Positions 41,447 through 50,559 are shown, counted from the first letter of the stretch. The stretch: 64,000 bases of DNA from Micromonospora trifolii (GCF_022229005.1 NZ_JAKKFD010000001.1:172606-236605); one strand, 5' to 3'. Program-made: numbers and translations. The notes: generated by a model not told the origin, from the letters alone.

Positions 41447-42610
41447 ATGGCTCAGCGGAACAGCTCAGGTCGCGGCGCGACTGCGACCAGGACGAAGCGA
41501 CAGGCCGGCAACCAGACGCCGGGTACGCCCGGAGTCTCCGAGTCGGAGATTTCCCGGATGCGGGTGGACGACATCCGCGGACAGTTGCGCAAACGCGGGG
41601 TCTCCGGGATCTCCGCATTGCGCAAGCCCGAGCTGGTGAAACAGCTGGTGCGCTCGATGCGGGCCGGCGCGGGTCGGAGTAGCACCGGCCCGTCGGGCCG
41701 GGCCACCGGCACGCGGGCGTCGGCGGGTCGTGCCGCCGCCACCAAGAAGTCGGCGGCCAGGCCGGCGTCGAGCCGCGCGAAGGCCGCGCCGGCGAACAAG
41801 AGCGCGCCCGCCAAGCGGGCCGCCGCCACGAAGGCGACCGCCGGGCGGAAGTCGACGGCGGCGGCGAAGAGGGCGCCGGCGAAGAAGGCGGCTGCCGCGA
41901 AGAGGACCACAGCGGCGACGTCGACGGCTGCCCGCAAGACCACGGCCGCGAGCAGGACCACCGCCGCCCGGAAGACCGCCGCAGCGCGGAAGACCACGGC
42001 GGCCCGTAAGACAGCGACGGCGCGTACGGCGCCCGCGCGTAAGGCGCCGGCGAAGAAGGCACCGGCACGGCCGGCGGCGAAGCGCACGACGCCGGCCAAG
42101 AGCGCCGCGGCGAAGCGCACGACGGCGAAGCGCACGACCCCGGCCAAGAGCACGACGGCGAAGCGCACGGCTCCGGCCAAGAGCGCGGCGGCCAAGCGCA
42201 CGTTGACGCCGTCGACCGGTGGCGGGACGGCGGCCGGCGGAATCCGGACCGGACGGGGTACGGGCCGGTCGGTCCGCAGTTCGCAGGTGATCTCGTCGAT
42301 CATGGATCGGCCGGAGCGGCCGGGGCGGAGTTTGATCACGGCGAACCACGAGGTGATCCAGCGCTGGGCCCGGGAACGCGGGGCGAAGCCGGCGACCATC
42401 GCCGGCACCGAGCGGGACGGTCGGGCGGGTGTGTTGACCTTCAACATTCCCGGATACCGGGAAAGCAGCCGGATTCGCGAGATCACCTGGGATGAGTGGT
42501 TCTACACGTTTGACCTGCGCCGGCTGAACCTGATTTATCAGGAACAGTTGCGGAACGGCCGGCAGAGCAGCTTCTTCCGGACCGAGTCACCCGATCGGGA
42601 AGACGGTTGA
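41447..42610 (+). CDS. Rho_N-like / histone H1-like Lys-Ala-rich protein with conserved C-terminal domain
   Basis: A 387-residue putative nucleoid or RNA-associated protein. Residues 34-70 form a Rho_N/SAP-like helix-extended-loop-helix (MRVDDIRGQLRKRGV, LRKPELVKQLV). Residues about 95-265 are a histone H1-like tail of repeated KRTTPAKS, AAARKT and AKKAPA units. Residues about 300-385 are a compact domain (ANHEVIQRWARERGAKPATI, GYRESSRIREITWDEWFYTF, LIYQEQLRNGRQSSFFR) seen elsewhere as a free small protein, often misnamed branching enzyme. ATG 41447 has AGGAG about 11 nt upstream; ATG 41417 is alternative. Confidence 0.8.
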   Translation: MAQRNSSGRGATATRTKRQAGNQTPGTPGVSESEISRMRVDDIRGQLRKRGVSGISALRKPELVKQLVRSMRAGAGRSSTGPSGRATGTRASAGRAAATKKSAARPASSRAKAAPANKSAPAKRAAATKATAGRKSTAAAKRAPAKKAAAAKRTTAATSTAARKTTAASRTTAARKTAAARKTTAARKTATARTAPARKAPAKKAPARPAAKRTTPAKSAAAKRTTAKRTTPAKSTTAKRTAPAKSAAAKRTLTPSTGGGTAAGGIRTGRGTGRSVRSSQVISSIMDRPERPGRSLITANHEVIQRWARERGAKPATIAGTERDGRAGVLTFNIPGYRESSRIREITWDEWFYTFDLRRLNLIYQEQLRNGRQSSFFRTESPDREDG

Positions 42611-42975
42611 GGTGTTTGCGGGAATGGTCGACGGGTAGACGGCTGTTGCCAACGGACGAGGCCGGAGCAGCGGATACTCGCCAGTTGTGACCGGCGAGAC
42701 AGCCGTTCTGGGTTGAATCCAGAATCCGGGCGAACTAGCTTTATTGCACCGCGCCACGTTTGGAAACGTTCGGGGGAGCGGCGGATCGATCAGATCCGCG
42801 CACCAGACGAGGCGCGAGGGGACGGGTGGATTAACCGTTGGGGGACGGTTCCCACCTGTTTGGACCGGCGGCGTGAGCGGGCGATGCTTACGGGGGTGAG
42901 TGTTGCCCGCCGCCGCCGGCCCCACCGGCGGGCGCCCACCACGACCTCAGGGACGTGGTGGGCGCTTTGCGTCGG
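42611..42975. other. Intergenic region without identified gene
   Basis: This 365-bp stretch lies between the H1-like gene and the convergent MFS gene. It holds a small hairpin (ACGTTT-2-AAACGT at 42756-42769) and a strong hairpin at 42932. Local GC content is lower in 42700-42770. I see no credible coding frame. Confidence 0.5.
42932..42968 (+). terminator. Hairpin terminator between convergent genes
   Basis: A perfect 12-bp stem pairs 42932-42943 with 42954-42965 around a 10-nt loop and is followed by TTT. It sits past the H1-like gene and next to the end of the convergent MFS gene, so it may serve both directions. Confidence 0.72.
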
Positions 42976-44265
42976 TTATCCGGCCGGTACGCGGTCTGCG
43001 GGGGTTGTCGGCTCTTGGTCGACCACCCGGCGCAGCGCGGCGACGTGCCGCTCCCGGGGTGGTCCGGCGAGCAGGTGCCCGAGCGCGGCCAGCAGACCCA
43101 GCCCGCCGACGATCAGCCAGTGCCGGTCGCCGAGGTGCTGGAGGCTCACCCCGCCGAGGGTGGGCGCGACGAACGCCGCGGCAGGGAACGTCAGGTAGAA
43201 GACCGACTGGTAGCGCGCTCGTAGCTGCGGTGGCGCCAGGTCCGCGTTGATCTGCGCGTTGGGCGGGGCGGCGAGCATCGAGCCGACCGTCCAGACCACT
43301 GCGGCACCCAGGTAGATGGCCAGTTCGTCGGCGATGGCGAGCGCCCCGAAACCGAGCGCGAGCAGCGCCGTGGAGGCGGCCAGCACGACGTCCTTGCGGT
43401 GCCTGTCGATCAGCCGGGGCACGAACAGTTGCCCGACCACGATCAGCGCGCCGCCGAGCGCCACCACCAGCCCGTACGACGATGGGCCCAGGCCGTCCGC
43501 GCGCATGGCCAGCGGCATGATGGTCGACGTCTGCATGGTGAGTACGGCCAGCACGAAGGTGAGCCCGACGAAGACCAGGAAGGTGCGGTCGGTGAGCGCG
43601 GTGTGCAGTCCCGGCCGGCGGGTCCGGATGGACCTCGGTGCCGTGGCGGGCGGTGGGCCCGCCGCTGGCCGGGTCAGCCGCAGCGTCTCGGGCACCTTCC
43701 AGGCGATCACGGCGGCGGCGGTCAGTGTGGCGCCCGCGTCGACCAGGAACAGCGCTGTGAAGCTCGCCTCGGCCAGGACCCCGGCGAGCAGCGAGGCAAC
43801 CGCCATGCCCAGGTTGAACGCCCAGAACTGGAGGTTGAACGCCCGCGAGCGGCGCTCTGCGGGCACCACGTCGACGATCGCCGCCACGAACGCCGGGCTG
43901 GGCATCGAGTGGACGACGCCGATCAGCGCGGAGAGCGCCGCGATCAGCAGCAGGGGTCGAGTGAAGGCGAGCGTCACCATCAGGCCGACAGTGGTCAGGT
44001 GCGCGGCGAGCAGTGTCGCCCGGCGGCCCCACCGGTCGGCGAGCACCCCGCCGAGCAGCACTCCGGCCGCCCCACCGGCCCCGTACGCGCCGACCACGGT
44101 GCCGGCCAGCCCTGCGCTCGCGCCGCGTACGTCGGTGAGGTAGAGCGAGAGGAACAGCATGGCGAACGCGCCGGCCCGGTTGATCAGTAGGCCGGCCCAG
44201 AGGTACCAGAACGTGGCGGGGAGGCCGCCTGCGGTGTCGTGCCACCAGCGCCGCAGGGCGTGCAC
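42976..44265 (-). CDS. MFS transporter
   Basis: A 429-residue major facilitator with 12 predicted membrane segments. GGAAGVLLGGVLADRWGRRATLL is the MFS motif A (G-x-L-a-D-r-x-G-r-r) between segments 2 and 3. It resembles DHA-type drug exporters. GTG 44265 has GGGAG 5 nt upstream. The next gene upstream is a related MFS, giving a tandem pair likely born by duplication (both start with TAGGLP/TTGGLPTTFWYLW-like segments). Substrate unknown. Confidence 0.88.
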   Translation of the reverse strand: MHALRRWWHDTAGGLPATFWYLWAGLLINRAGAFAMLFLSLYLTDVRGASAGLAGTVVGAYGAGGAAGVLLGGVLADRWGRRATLLAAHLTTVGLMVTLAFTRPLLLIAALSALIGVVHSMPSPAFVAAIVDVVPAERRSRAFNLQFWAFNLGMAVASLLAGVLAEASFTALFLVDAGATLTAAAVIAWKVPETLRLTRPAAGPPPATAPRSIRTRRPGLHTALTDRTFLVFVGLTFVLAVLTMQTSTIMPLAMRADGLGPSSYGLVVALGGALIVVGQLFVPRLIDRHRKDVVLAASTALLALGFGALAIADELAIYLGAAVVWTVGSMLAAPPNAQINADLAPPQLRARYQSVFYLTFPAAAFVAPTLGGVSLQHLGDRHWLIVGGLGLLAALGHLLAGPPRERHVAALRRVVDQEPTTPADRVPAG

Positions 44266-44339
44266 CCGACCTCCCGACAGTTCAGGTTGTTAACTGATTC
44301 CAGTGCACAGTAGAAAATCCGGCACCGCAGCGCCAGTCG

Positions 44340-45620
44340 TCACGCCTCGGCGGGCTGCTGGATGCGGGAGGCGGTGGCCGGCACCAGTGCCTCGCCGGAG
44401 CGGCGCAGCGCGGCCGCCCGACGTTCCCGGGCCGGCCCCGACACCAGGTGGGCCACAGCGGTCAGGAGGCCGAGCGCGGCGCACCCGTACCAGAGCGTGT
44501 CGTTGCCGGCGTGCTCGCGCACCAGGCCACCGAGGATCGGCGCGCTGGCCCCGGCGATCTGCCACGAGAGAGAGAACACGCCCTGGTAGCGACCGCGCAG
44601 CTCGGCCGGCGACAGCTCGGCGATCAGGGTGGAGTTGGAGGGCGAGTTCAGCATCTCGCCGACCGTCCAGATCAGCACGGTCAGCCCGTAGAACCAGGGG
44701 GTGCCGGCGAACGCGGTCAGCCCGAACCCCACGCCCATCACCACGGATGCCAGCGCGAGCACGTGCGAGCGATTCCGACCCCGGATCAGTCGGGGCACGA
44801 AGAGCTGGCCGACCACGATGAGGATGCCGTTGAGCGCGATCACCGAGCCGTAGGTGGCGGGGCTCAGGCCGTCGTCGCCCATCGCAATCGGCAGCATCGA
44901 GATGTGCTGGAGGAACACCAGCGCGGCGAACAGGTTGAGTGCCACGAAGCCGAGGTAGACCCGGTCGGTGAGGATCGTGCGCAGCGCGCCGCGCGGAGCC
45001 GCTGCTGCCGGGTCGGCGGTGGCGGGACCGGCCTGTCGGGTCTCCGGCACCTTGATGAAGATGATCAGCGCGGTGATCAGCATGGTGGCCGCGTCGACCA
45101 CGAACAGCAGCAGGTAGTCGGCCTGTGCGGCGAGGCCGGCGAGGACGGCGGCGCAGGCGAAGCCCAGGTTGATCGCCCAGTAGTTGAGCGAGAAGGCACG
45201 CAGCCGGTCCTTCGCCGGCACCACGTCGATCATCATCGCCCCGAACGCGGGCCGGGCCGCCTCGGCGAACATGCCGAGCAGCAGCGCGCCCAGCGCCACT
45301 GCCCAGAGATCCCGGGCCAGCCCGAGCCCGAGCATCATGGCCGCCGCGCCCACGTGGGCGGTGAGCAGCGTCGGCCGGCGGCCCCACCGGTCCGCCAGGG
45401 TGCCGCCGGCGGTCGTGCCGAACGCACCGCCGACGCCCCAGAGGCCGATCACCAGGCCGGCCTGCGAGGCCGAGAAACCACGTTCCTGAGTCAGGTAGAT
45501 GGCGAGGAAGACGAGGACGAACGAGCCGAGTCGGTTGATCAGGGTGCCTGACCACAGGTACCAGAAGGTGGTCGGTAGGCCGCCGGTGGTGTCCCGGAAC
45601 CAACTCCGCATCGTCCGCAT
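44340..45620 (-). CDS. MFS transporter (paralogue of the neighbouring one)
   Basis: A 426-residue, 12-segment MFS protein. The opening TTGGLPTTFWYLWSGTLINRLGSF in parts parallels TAGGLPATFWYLWAGLLINRAGAF of the downstream gene, and motif A reads GGTLADRWGRRPTLL. Similarity continues throughout (FVPRLI, LNSPSNSTLIAEL versus NAQINADL). ATG 45620 is preferred; TTG 45638 is further upstream. A 74-bp gap separates the two, and the downstream gene has its own ribosome-binding site. Confidence 0.87.
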   Translation of the reverse strand: MRTMRSWFRDTTGGLPTTFWYLWSGTLINRLGSFVLVFLAIYLTQERGFSASQAGLVIGLWGVGGAFGTTAGGTLADRWGRRPTLLTAHVGAAAMMLGLGLARDLWAVALGALLLGMFAEAARPAFGAMMIDVVPAKDRLRAFSLNYWAINLGFACAAVLAGLAAQADYLLLFVVDAATMLITALIIFIKVPETRQAGPATADPAAAAPRGALRTILTDRVYLGFVALNLFAALVFLQHISMLPIAMGDDGLSPATYGSVIALNGILIVVGQLFVPRLIRGRNRSHVLALASVVMGVGFGLTAFAGTPWFYGLTVLIWTVGEMLNSPSNSTLIAELSPAELRGRYQGVFSLSWQIAGASAPILGGLVREHAGNDTLWYGCAALGLLTAVAHLVSGPARERRAAALRRSGEALVPATASRIQQPAEA

Positions 45621-45772
45621 GTGGCGCCCCGCTTGCAAGTAATGACCGATGTGTCTGGCGTGCCTTACAACCCTAGTGGCGGCCGGATCGGCTGGTCATC
45701 AGCTTTTTCACGTGGTGGTCGTCACGACGGCTGCCCGCGTGTCCACGCGGCGGTTGAGGCAGGATGATCCGC

Positions 45773-46540
45773 ATGACTGCGAGCGAAGGGCCCACCGTCG
45801 GGACGCTGGTCCTGCTGCGACACGGTGAGAGCGACTGGAATGCCAAGAACCTCTTCACCGGCTGGGTGGACGTCGACCTGACCGAGAAGGGCGAGGGCGA
45901 GGCGCGGCGCGGCGGCGAGTTGATGCGCGAGCACAGCCTGCTGCCGGACGTCGTGCACACCAGCGTGATGCGCCGTGCGATCCGCACCGCCGAGCTGGCG
46001 CTCAACGCCGCTGACCGGCACTGGATCGCCGTGCGCCGGTCGTGGCGGCTCAACGAGCGCCACTACGGCGCCCTGCAGGGCAAGAACAAGAAGCAGACCC
46101 TCGACGAGTACGGCGAGGAGCAGTTCATGCTCTGGCGCCGGTCGTACGACACGCCACCGCCGCCGATCGACGACAACGACGAGTGGTCGCAGGTGGGTGA
46201 CCCGCGCTACGCGCTGCTGCCGACCGAGCTGATGCCGCGCACCGAGTGCCTCAAGGACGTCGTCGACCGGATGCTGCCCTACTGGTACGACTCGATCGTG
46301 CCGGACATCCTGGCCGGCCGGACGGTGCTGGTGGCCGCGCACGGCAACTCGCTGCGCGCCCTCGTCAAGCACCTCGACCAGATCTCCGACGAGGCGATCG
46401 CCAAGCTGAACATCCCGACGGGCATCCCGCTGCGCTACGACCTCGACCCGCAGCTGCGCCCGCTCACCCTGGGCGGCACCTACCTCGACCCGACCGCTGC
46501 GAAGGCAGCCGCCGCGGCGGTGGCCAACCAGGGCCGCTGA
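45773..46540 (+). CDS. gpmA: 2,3-bisphosphoglycerate-dependent phosphoglycerate mutase GpmA
   Basis: A 255-residue glycolytic enzyme interconverting 3- and 2-phosphoglycerate. [19 protein letters not shown] contains the phosphohistidine, [16 protein letters not shown] and [15 protein letters not shown] hold the other active-site residues. ATG 45773 is preferred, as CAGGAT lies 7 nt upstream; ATG 45764 is in frame. A long terminator hairpin follows. It precedes the phosphate two-component locus as gpm1 precedes senX3-regX3 in M. tuberculosis. Confidence 0.95.
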   Translation: MTASEGPTVGTLVLLRHGESDWNAKNLFTGWVDVDLTEKGEGEARRGGELMREHSLLPDVVHTSVMRRAIRTAELALNAADRHWIAVRRSWRLNERHYGALQGKNKKQTLDEYGEEQFMLWRRSYDTPPPPIDDNDEWSQVGDPRYALLPTELMPRTECLKDVVDRMLPYWYDSIVPDILAGRTVLVAAHGNSLRALVKHLDQISDEAIAKLNIPTGIPLRYDLDPQLRPLTLGGTYLDPTAAKAAAAAVANQGR

Positions 46541-46551
46541 GCCACCAGCAA

Positions 46552-46594
46552 AGGGGCCCCTCGGCATCGCTCTCCGCGATGCCGAGGGGCCCCT
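46552..46594. terminator. Strong bidirectional terminator between gpmA and phoU
   Basis: A perfect 19-bp stem joins 46552-46570 and 46576-46594 with loop TCTCC. It lies between the two convergent genes, 11 bp from each stop, and can end transcription from both sides. Confidence 0.88.
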
Positions 46595-46604
46595 CCCTTT
46601 CGAG

Positions 46605-47261
46605 TCAGTTACTGCTGGGCGCGCTCTCCCCGGTGATCAGGTAGATCACGTGCTCGCCGGCGTTGACCGCGTGGTCGGCGAAGCGCTCGTAGAAGCGGCC
46701 CAGCAGGGTGGCGTCGATCGCCGTCTCCACCCCGTACGGCCAGTCGTCGCCGAGCAGCACCGCGAACAGGTTCTTGTGCAGCTCGTCCATGGCGTCGTCG
46801 TCGCGGTCCAGTTCGCCGGCGAGGTCGGCGTCGGGCTTCGCCAGCACCGAACCGATCTTCACGGCCATCCGGTCGGCGATCTCGGACATCTCGGTGAAGA
46901 CCGTCCGCAGCTCGGCCGGGACGGCGGGGGAGGGGTGCCGGCGCAGCGCGGTCTTCGCCACGTGCTCGGCGAGGTCGCCCATCCGCTCCAGATCAGCTGC
47001 CACGTGCAGCGCGGTGATCATCGCCCGGAGGTCGGAGGCGACCGGCGCCTGTCGGGCGAGCAGGTCGCAGACCCGCTCCTCGACGTGCCGGTAGAGGTCG
47101 TCGATCTCGGCGTCCCGCTCGATGACCGTCTCGGCGGCCTGCCGGTCGGCGGTGAGCAGGGCCCGGGTGGCCTGGCGCATGGCGGCGCGGACGCCCTCCG
47201 CCATGTCCACCAGTAGTTGGCTGACGATCTGGAGGTCGGCCCGGAACTCGTCGCGCATCAT
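46605..47261 (-). CDS. phoU: Phosphate signalling protein PhoU
   Basis: A 218-residue all-helical protein made of two PhoU three-helix repeats, each with the metal-binding E-x3-D-x2-D-like motif (LERMGDLAEHVAK and YERFADHAVNAGEHV). PhoU links the Pst transporter to the PhoR kinase and represses the Pho response when phosphate is ample. The start is ATG 47261 (or 47258), with AGGA upstream. It is divergent from the kinase gene, the Streptomyces phoU/phoRP arrangement. Confidence 0.93.
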   Translation of the reverse strand: MMRDEFRADLQIVSQLLVDMAEGVRAAMRQATRALLTADRQAAETVIERDAEIDDLYRHVEERVCDLLARQAPVASDLRAMITALHVAADLERMGDLAEHVAKTALRRHPSPAVPAELRTVFTEMSEIADRMAVKIGSVLAKPDADLAGELDRDDDAMDELHKNLFAVLLGDDWPYGVETAIDATLLGRFYERFADHAVNAGEHVIYLITGESAPSSN

Positions 47262-47352
47262 CACGTCCTGTGGTCGGTCGCCGCCGACGGGTGCCGGCGC
47301 AGGGGGTTGAGCAGGTGCGACGCCAACGGTAGGGCGCGCGGACGGATCCCGG

Positions 47353-47390
47353 ATGAACCACGGTGAACGACGCCAGACGTGGGGGTGAAC
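47353..47390 (-). promoter_or_regulatory. PHO boxes in the phoU / phoRP intergenic region
   Basis: Reverse-strand GTTCAC units lie at 47390-47385 and 47368-47363 (22 bp apart), with a GTTCAT at 47358-47353. These direct repeats match actinobacterial PhoP sites and suggest feedback control of phoU and phoRP. Confidence 0.65.
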
Positions 47391-47462
47391 ACTTCCGTAA
47401 GTGAGGGTAGTTCGTCCCGTTCTGTGTGGTAGCCAGGTTAACAATGACCCTACGATCGCCGG

Positions 47463-48746
47463 GTGGAGTGGGCGGTGGCGGTCGTGGTGGCCCTGGCGTT
47501 GGTGGCCGGGATGGCCGCCGGTCTGTTGCTGCCCCGGTTCCTGCCGAGGCGGGACGGTCACTCCACGTCGACGGGGAGCGTCAGCTTCCGCTGGAGCAGG
47601 GGGAGGCCCGCGATCGCCGACGAGCAGCAGGCCGGGCTCGGCCGACGGACGATCGACTCACTCCGGGCCGGTGTCGTGGTTCTGGACAACGACGACGTCC
47701 CCGTGCTGATCAACCCGGCCGCCCGCGCGATGGGACTGCTGCGTACCGGCAGCACCCCCGGCTCAATCGCCGCGCACCCGCTGATCCGTACCCTTGCCGG
47801 TCAGGTGCGACGCACCGGCGTACGACGCGAGATCGAGCTGGACCTGCCCCGAGGTCGCGACAGCGCGGGGGAGAACCCGCTCGGCGTGCACCTGCGGGCG
47901 ATGGGTCTCGGCAACGGCTTCATCGCTGTCGAGGCGGTCGACGTGACCGAGTCGCACCGGCTGACCCGGGTACGACGCGACTTCGTGGCCAACGTGAGCC
48001 ACGAGCTGAAGACCCCGATCGGGGCCCTGCAACTGCTCGCCGAGGCGTTGCTGGACGCGACCGAGCCGGCCGACGCCGCTGCGCCCGACCTCTCCGAGGA
48101 CCTGGTGGCCGCCCGCCGGTTCGCCGAACGGATCCAGCACGAGTCGACCCGGCTGGGTCGGCTGGTGCAGGAGTTGCTGGAGCTGACCCGGCTGCAGGGG
48201 GCTGAGCCGCAGCCGCCACCGGAGCCGGTCGCGCTGGACTGGGTGATCGCCGAGGTGGTCGACCGGACCCGCACCACTGCCTCCGCCCGGGGTGTCTCGG
48301 TGACAGTTGACGGGGCGCGTGGTCTCACCGCGTACGGCAGCGACTCCCAACTCGCCACTGCGGTGGCGAACCTGGTGGAGAACGCCATCAACTACTCGGG
48401 CGAGGACACCACGGTGCGGGTGACCCTCCGCGGTGACGACGAGCACGTCGAGGTCGCCGTCGCCGACCAGGGCATCGGTATCGCCCCCACCGACGTCGAC
48501 CGGATCTTCGAGCGGTTCTACCGGGCCGACCAGGCCCGCTCGCGTGCCACCGGCGGCACCGGGCTCGGTCTGGCGATCGTGAAACACATTGCGAGCAACC
48601 ATGGCGGACGGGTCGAGGTGTCGAGCACTCTTGGTGGTGGATCGACGTTCACCCTCCGGCTGCCCGCCAGTCCACCGGATGACCTCCTGGCGACACTGCC
48701 GCCGGTTGGGATCGAGTCCGGTCCGACTGGGCTACGGCAGGTCTGA
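47463..48746 (+). CDS. phoR: Phosphate sensor histidine kinase PhoR (SenX3-type)
   Basis: A 427-residue kinase. One N-terminal membrane segment (VAVVVALALVAGMAAGLLLP) leads to a PAS-like region (LRAGVVVLDNDDVPVLINPAARAMG), then HisKA with DFVANVSHELKTP (His180) and the ATPase domain with NLVENAINYS, DQGIGI, IFERFYR and GGTGLGLAIVK. It is the SenX3/PhoR partner of the next gene. GTG 47463 follows TACGAT (47451-47456) by 6 nt. Confidence 0.92.
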   Translation: MEWAVAVVVALALVAGMAAGLLLPRFLPRRDGHSTSTGSVSFRWSRGRPAIADEQQAGLGRRTIDSLRAGVVVLDNDDVPVLINPAARAMGLLRTGSTPGSIAAHPLIRTLAGQVRRTGVRREIELDLPRGRDSAGENPLGVHLRAMGLGNGFIAVEAVDVTESHRLTRVRRDFVANVSHELKTPIGALQLLAEALLDATEPADAAAPDLSEDLVAARRFAERIQHESTRLGRLVQELLELTRLQGAEPQPPPEPVALDWVIAEVVDRTRTTASARGVSVTVDGARGLTAYGSDSQLATAVANLVENAINYSGEDTTVRVTLRGDDEHVEVAVADQGIGIAPTDVDRIFERFYRADQARSRATGGTGLGLAIVKHIASNHGGRVEVSSTLGGGSTFTLRLPASPPDDLLATLPPVGIESGPTGLRQV

Positions 48747-48770
48747 CAGCAAATGGAAAGGAAATCCCCG

Positions 48771-49454
48771 TTGAGCCGCGTTCTCGTGGTCGAGGATGAG
48801 GAGTCGTTCTCCGACGCCTTGTCGTACATGCTCCGTAAGGAGGGCTTTGAGGTTTCGGTCGCCGCGACCGGCACCGACGCCCTCACCGAGTTCGACCGGA
48901 CCGGCGCCGACATCGTGCTGCTCGACCTGATGTTGCCCGAGATGTCGGGGACCGAGGTCTGCCGGCAGCTGCGGCAGCGCTCCGCCGTGCCGATCATCAT
49001 GGTCACCGCCCGGGACAGCGAGATCGACAAGGTGGTCGGGCTGGAGATCGGCGCCGACGACTACGTCACGAAGCCGTACTCGCCGCGGGAACTGGTCGCC
49101 CGGATCCGGGCGGTGCTGCGCCGGCAGAGCCCGGAGGTGGCCGAGGCGGGTGCGCCGACGCTGGCCGCCGGGCCGGTGCGGATGGACATCGAGCGGCACG
49201 TGGTGACAGTCGACGGCGGGGCCGTGCAGCTGCCGCTGAAGGAGTTCGAGCTGCTGGAGCTGCTGCTGCGCAACGCGGGCCGGGTGCTCACCCGCGGCCA
49301 GCTCATCGACCGCGTCTGGGGCGCCGACTACGTCGGTGACACCAAGACGCTGGACGTGCACGTCAAGCGGCTGCGCTCCAAGATCGAGCCGGAGCCGTCC
49401 GCGCCGCGCTTCATCGTGACCGTGCGGGGTCTGGGCTACAAGTTCGAGCCGTGA
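48771..49454 (+). CDS. phoP: Phosphate response regulator PhoP (RegX3-type)
   Basis: A 227-residue OmpR-family regulator. Receiver: VVEDEE, phospho-acceptor Asp52 in VLLDLMLPEMSG, Lys in YVTKPYSP. Winged helix: VQLPLKEFELLELLLRNAGRVL, VWGADYVGDTKTLDVHVKRLRSK. TTG 48771 is chosen since AAAGGAA is 8-9 nt upstream and the product then begins MSRVLVVEDE like homologues; ATG 48753 would add six residues. It should bind the PHO boxes at pstS and phoU/phoR. Confidence 0.92.
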   Translation: MSRVLVVEDEESFSDALSYMLRKEGFEVSVAATGTDALTEFDRTGADIVLLDLMLPEMSGTEVCRQLRQRSAVPIIMVTARDSEIDKVVGLEIGADDYVTKPYSPRELVARIRAVLRRQSPEVAEAGAPTLAAGPVRMDIERHVVTVDGGAVQLPLKEFELLELLLRNAGRVLTRGQLIDRVWGADYVGDTKTLDVHVKRLRSKIEPEPSAPRFIVTVRGLGYKFEP

Positions 49455-49464
49455 TCGGCGTACG

Positions 49465-49499
49465 CGAAGGGGGTCTGCGTTCGACGCAGGCCCCCTTCG
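49465..49499 (+). terminator. Terminator of the phoRP operon
   Basis: A 16-bp stem (one G-U pair) joins 49465-49480 and 49484-49499 around loop TCG, directly after the phoP stop codon. Confidence 0.88.
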
Positions 49500-49518
49500 G
49501 CCTGTCCGCTGATGCGGT

Positions 49519-49596
49519 CCTTTGGAGCTGATGTCACAGACGAGTCATCCGCCGACGTCCGTAGAGCCGATGCCGCAAACGAGTCAGCTCCAAAGG
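49519..49596. repeat. Palindromic element, family 3
   Basis: 78 bp with perfect 13-bp ends CCTTTGGAGCTGA (49519-49531) and TCAGCTCCAAAGG (49584-49596). Inside, a GATG-C-CA-ACGAGTCA block occurs twice as an imperfect direct repeat. It lies between the convergent phoP and cysteine-rich gene. Confidence 0.75.
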
Positions 49597-49681
49597 CGTC
49601 CCGCCCGACGCGTCGGCGCCTTGCCCTTGGCCGTTGTGGCGTCGCTCTCCAGACGAGCGAGCAGTGCGGCGTGGCGTCCGG

Positions 49682-50485
49682 CTAGACCTCGTCGGCGGGG
49701 TGTGGGGCGATCATGCCCTGCTTCGTCCTGGTCGCGCACAGCTCGGCCAGCCGCTCGTACGCGGCAGCGCCGATCAGGGCGGTCAGCTCCGGGGAGTACG
49801 ACAGGTACATCGGCTCGGTGCCGACGTGCGCGTCCGTCGAGGAGGTGCACCACCAGTCCAGGTCGTGCCCGCCGGCTCCCCAGCCCCGCCGGTCGAACTC
49901 GGACAGGGTGGAGACCAGCACCTTGCTGTTGTCCGGTCGCTTCACCCAGTCCTGATCGCGGCGGATCGGCAGTTGCCAACAGACGTCCGGCTTGTATTCC
50001 AACGGGTGCACCCCGTCGCGCAGCGCCTGGGCGTGCAGTGCGCAACCGCCACCGCCGGCGAAGTCGGCGTCGTTGAGGAACACGCACGGACCGTCGGGGC
50101 CCTGGGTGGCGGTACGACGGGCCGGGTTCTTGCCGTCGATGGTGTCCTCGTCGGTCCAGTTCTTGAACCCTCGCCGAAAATGCTGCCAGGTCGACGGGGT
50201 GAGCCGTCGGACGGCGTTGCGGACCCGCTTCTCGTCGTCCGAGTCGGTGAAGAACGCCCCGTGCGAGCAACAACCGTCGGCGGCCCGGCCGGCGATGATG
50301 CCGTGGCAGCCCTTGCCGAAGATGCAGGTCCAGCGGGAGAGCAACCAGGTCAGGTCGGCCCGGATCAGGTGCGTCTCGTCGGCCGGGTCGGTGAACTCGA
50401 TCCACTCCCGAGGGAAGTCCAGGGGCACCTCGCGACTGCGCGGGTCACCCGGGTCGTCCACCAGCACACGGAGCTCCATCGTCAC
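49682..50485 (-). CDS. Conserved cysteine-rich protein (Rv0495c-like)
   Basis: A 267-residue actinobacterial protein of unknown function. Cysteines cluster in [36 protein letters not shown] and PDVCWQLP, a pattern like zinc/iron-chelating (YkgJ or DUF3109-like) proteins, so a metal or Fe-S site is likely. No membrane segment or signal peptide. GTG 50485 follows TACGCT by 7 nt (50493-50498, minus); ATG 50479 is alternative. It is divergent from ppx exactly as Rv0495c/Rv0496, an arrangement known from M. tuberculosis. Confidence 0.78.
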   Translation of the reverse strand: MTMELRVLVDDPGDPRSREVPLDFPREWIEFTDPADETHLIRADLTWLLSRWTCIFGKGCHGIIAGRAADGCCSHGAFFTDSDDEKRVRNAVRRLTPSTWQHFRRGFKNWTDEDTIDGKNPARRTATQGPDGPCVFLNDADFAGGGGCALHAQALRDGVHPLEYKPDVCWQLPIRRDQDWVKRPDNSKVLVSTLSEFDRRGWGAGGHDLDWWCTSSTDAHVGTEPMYLSYSPELTALIGAAAYERLAELCATRTKQGMIAPHPADEV

Positions 50486-50559
50486 TCGGTCCAGCGTACG
50501 CGCGGTGACGTCCGCAGGCCGGTGAGCCGCGCAAACGTGTTGCGCCTACTGTCTTCATC

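Noticed and set aside
42700..42930. Possible small gene or RNA in the gap before the MFS gene
   Set aside because: No convincing start with coding composition and only a weak hairpin; evidence is not sufficient.
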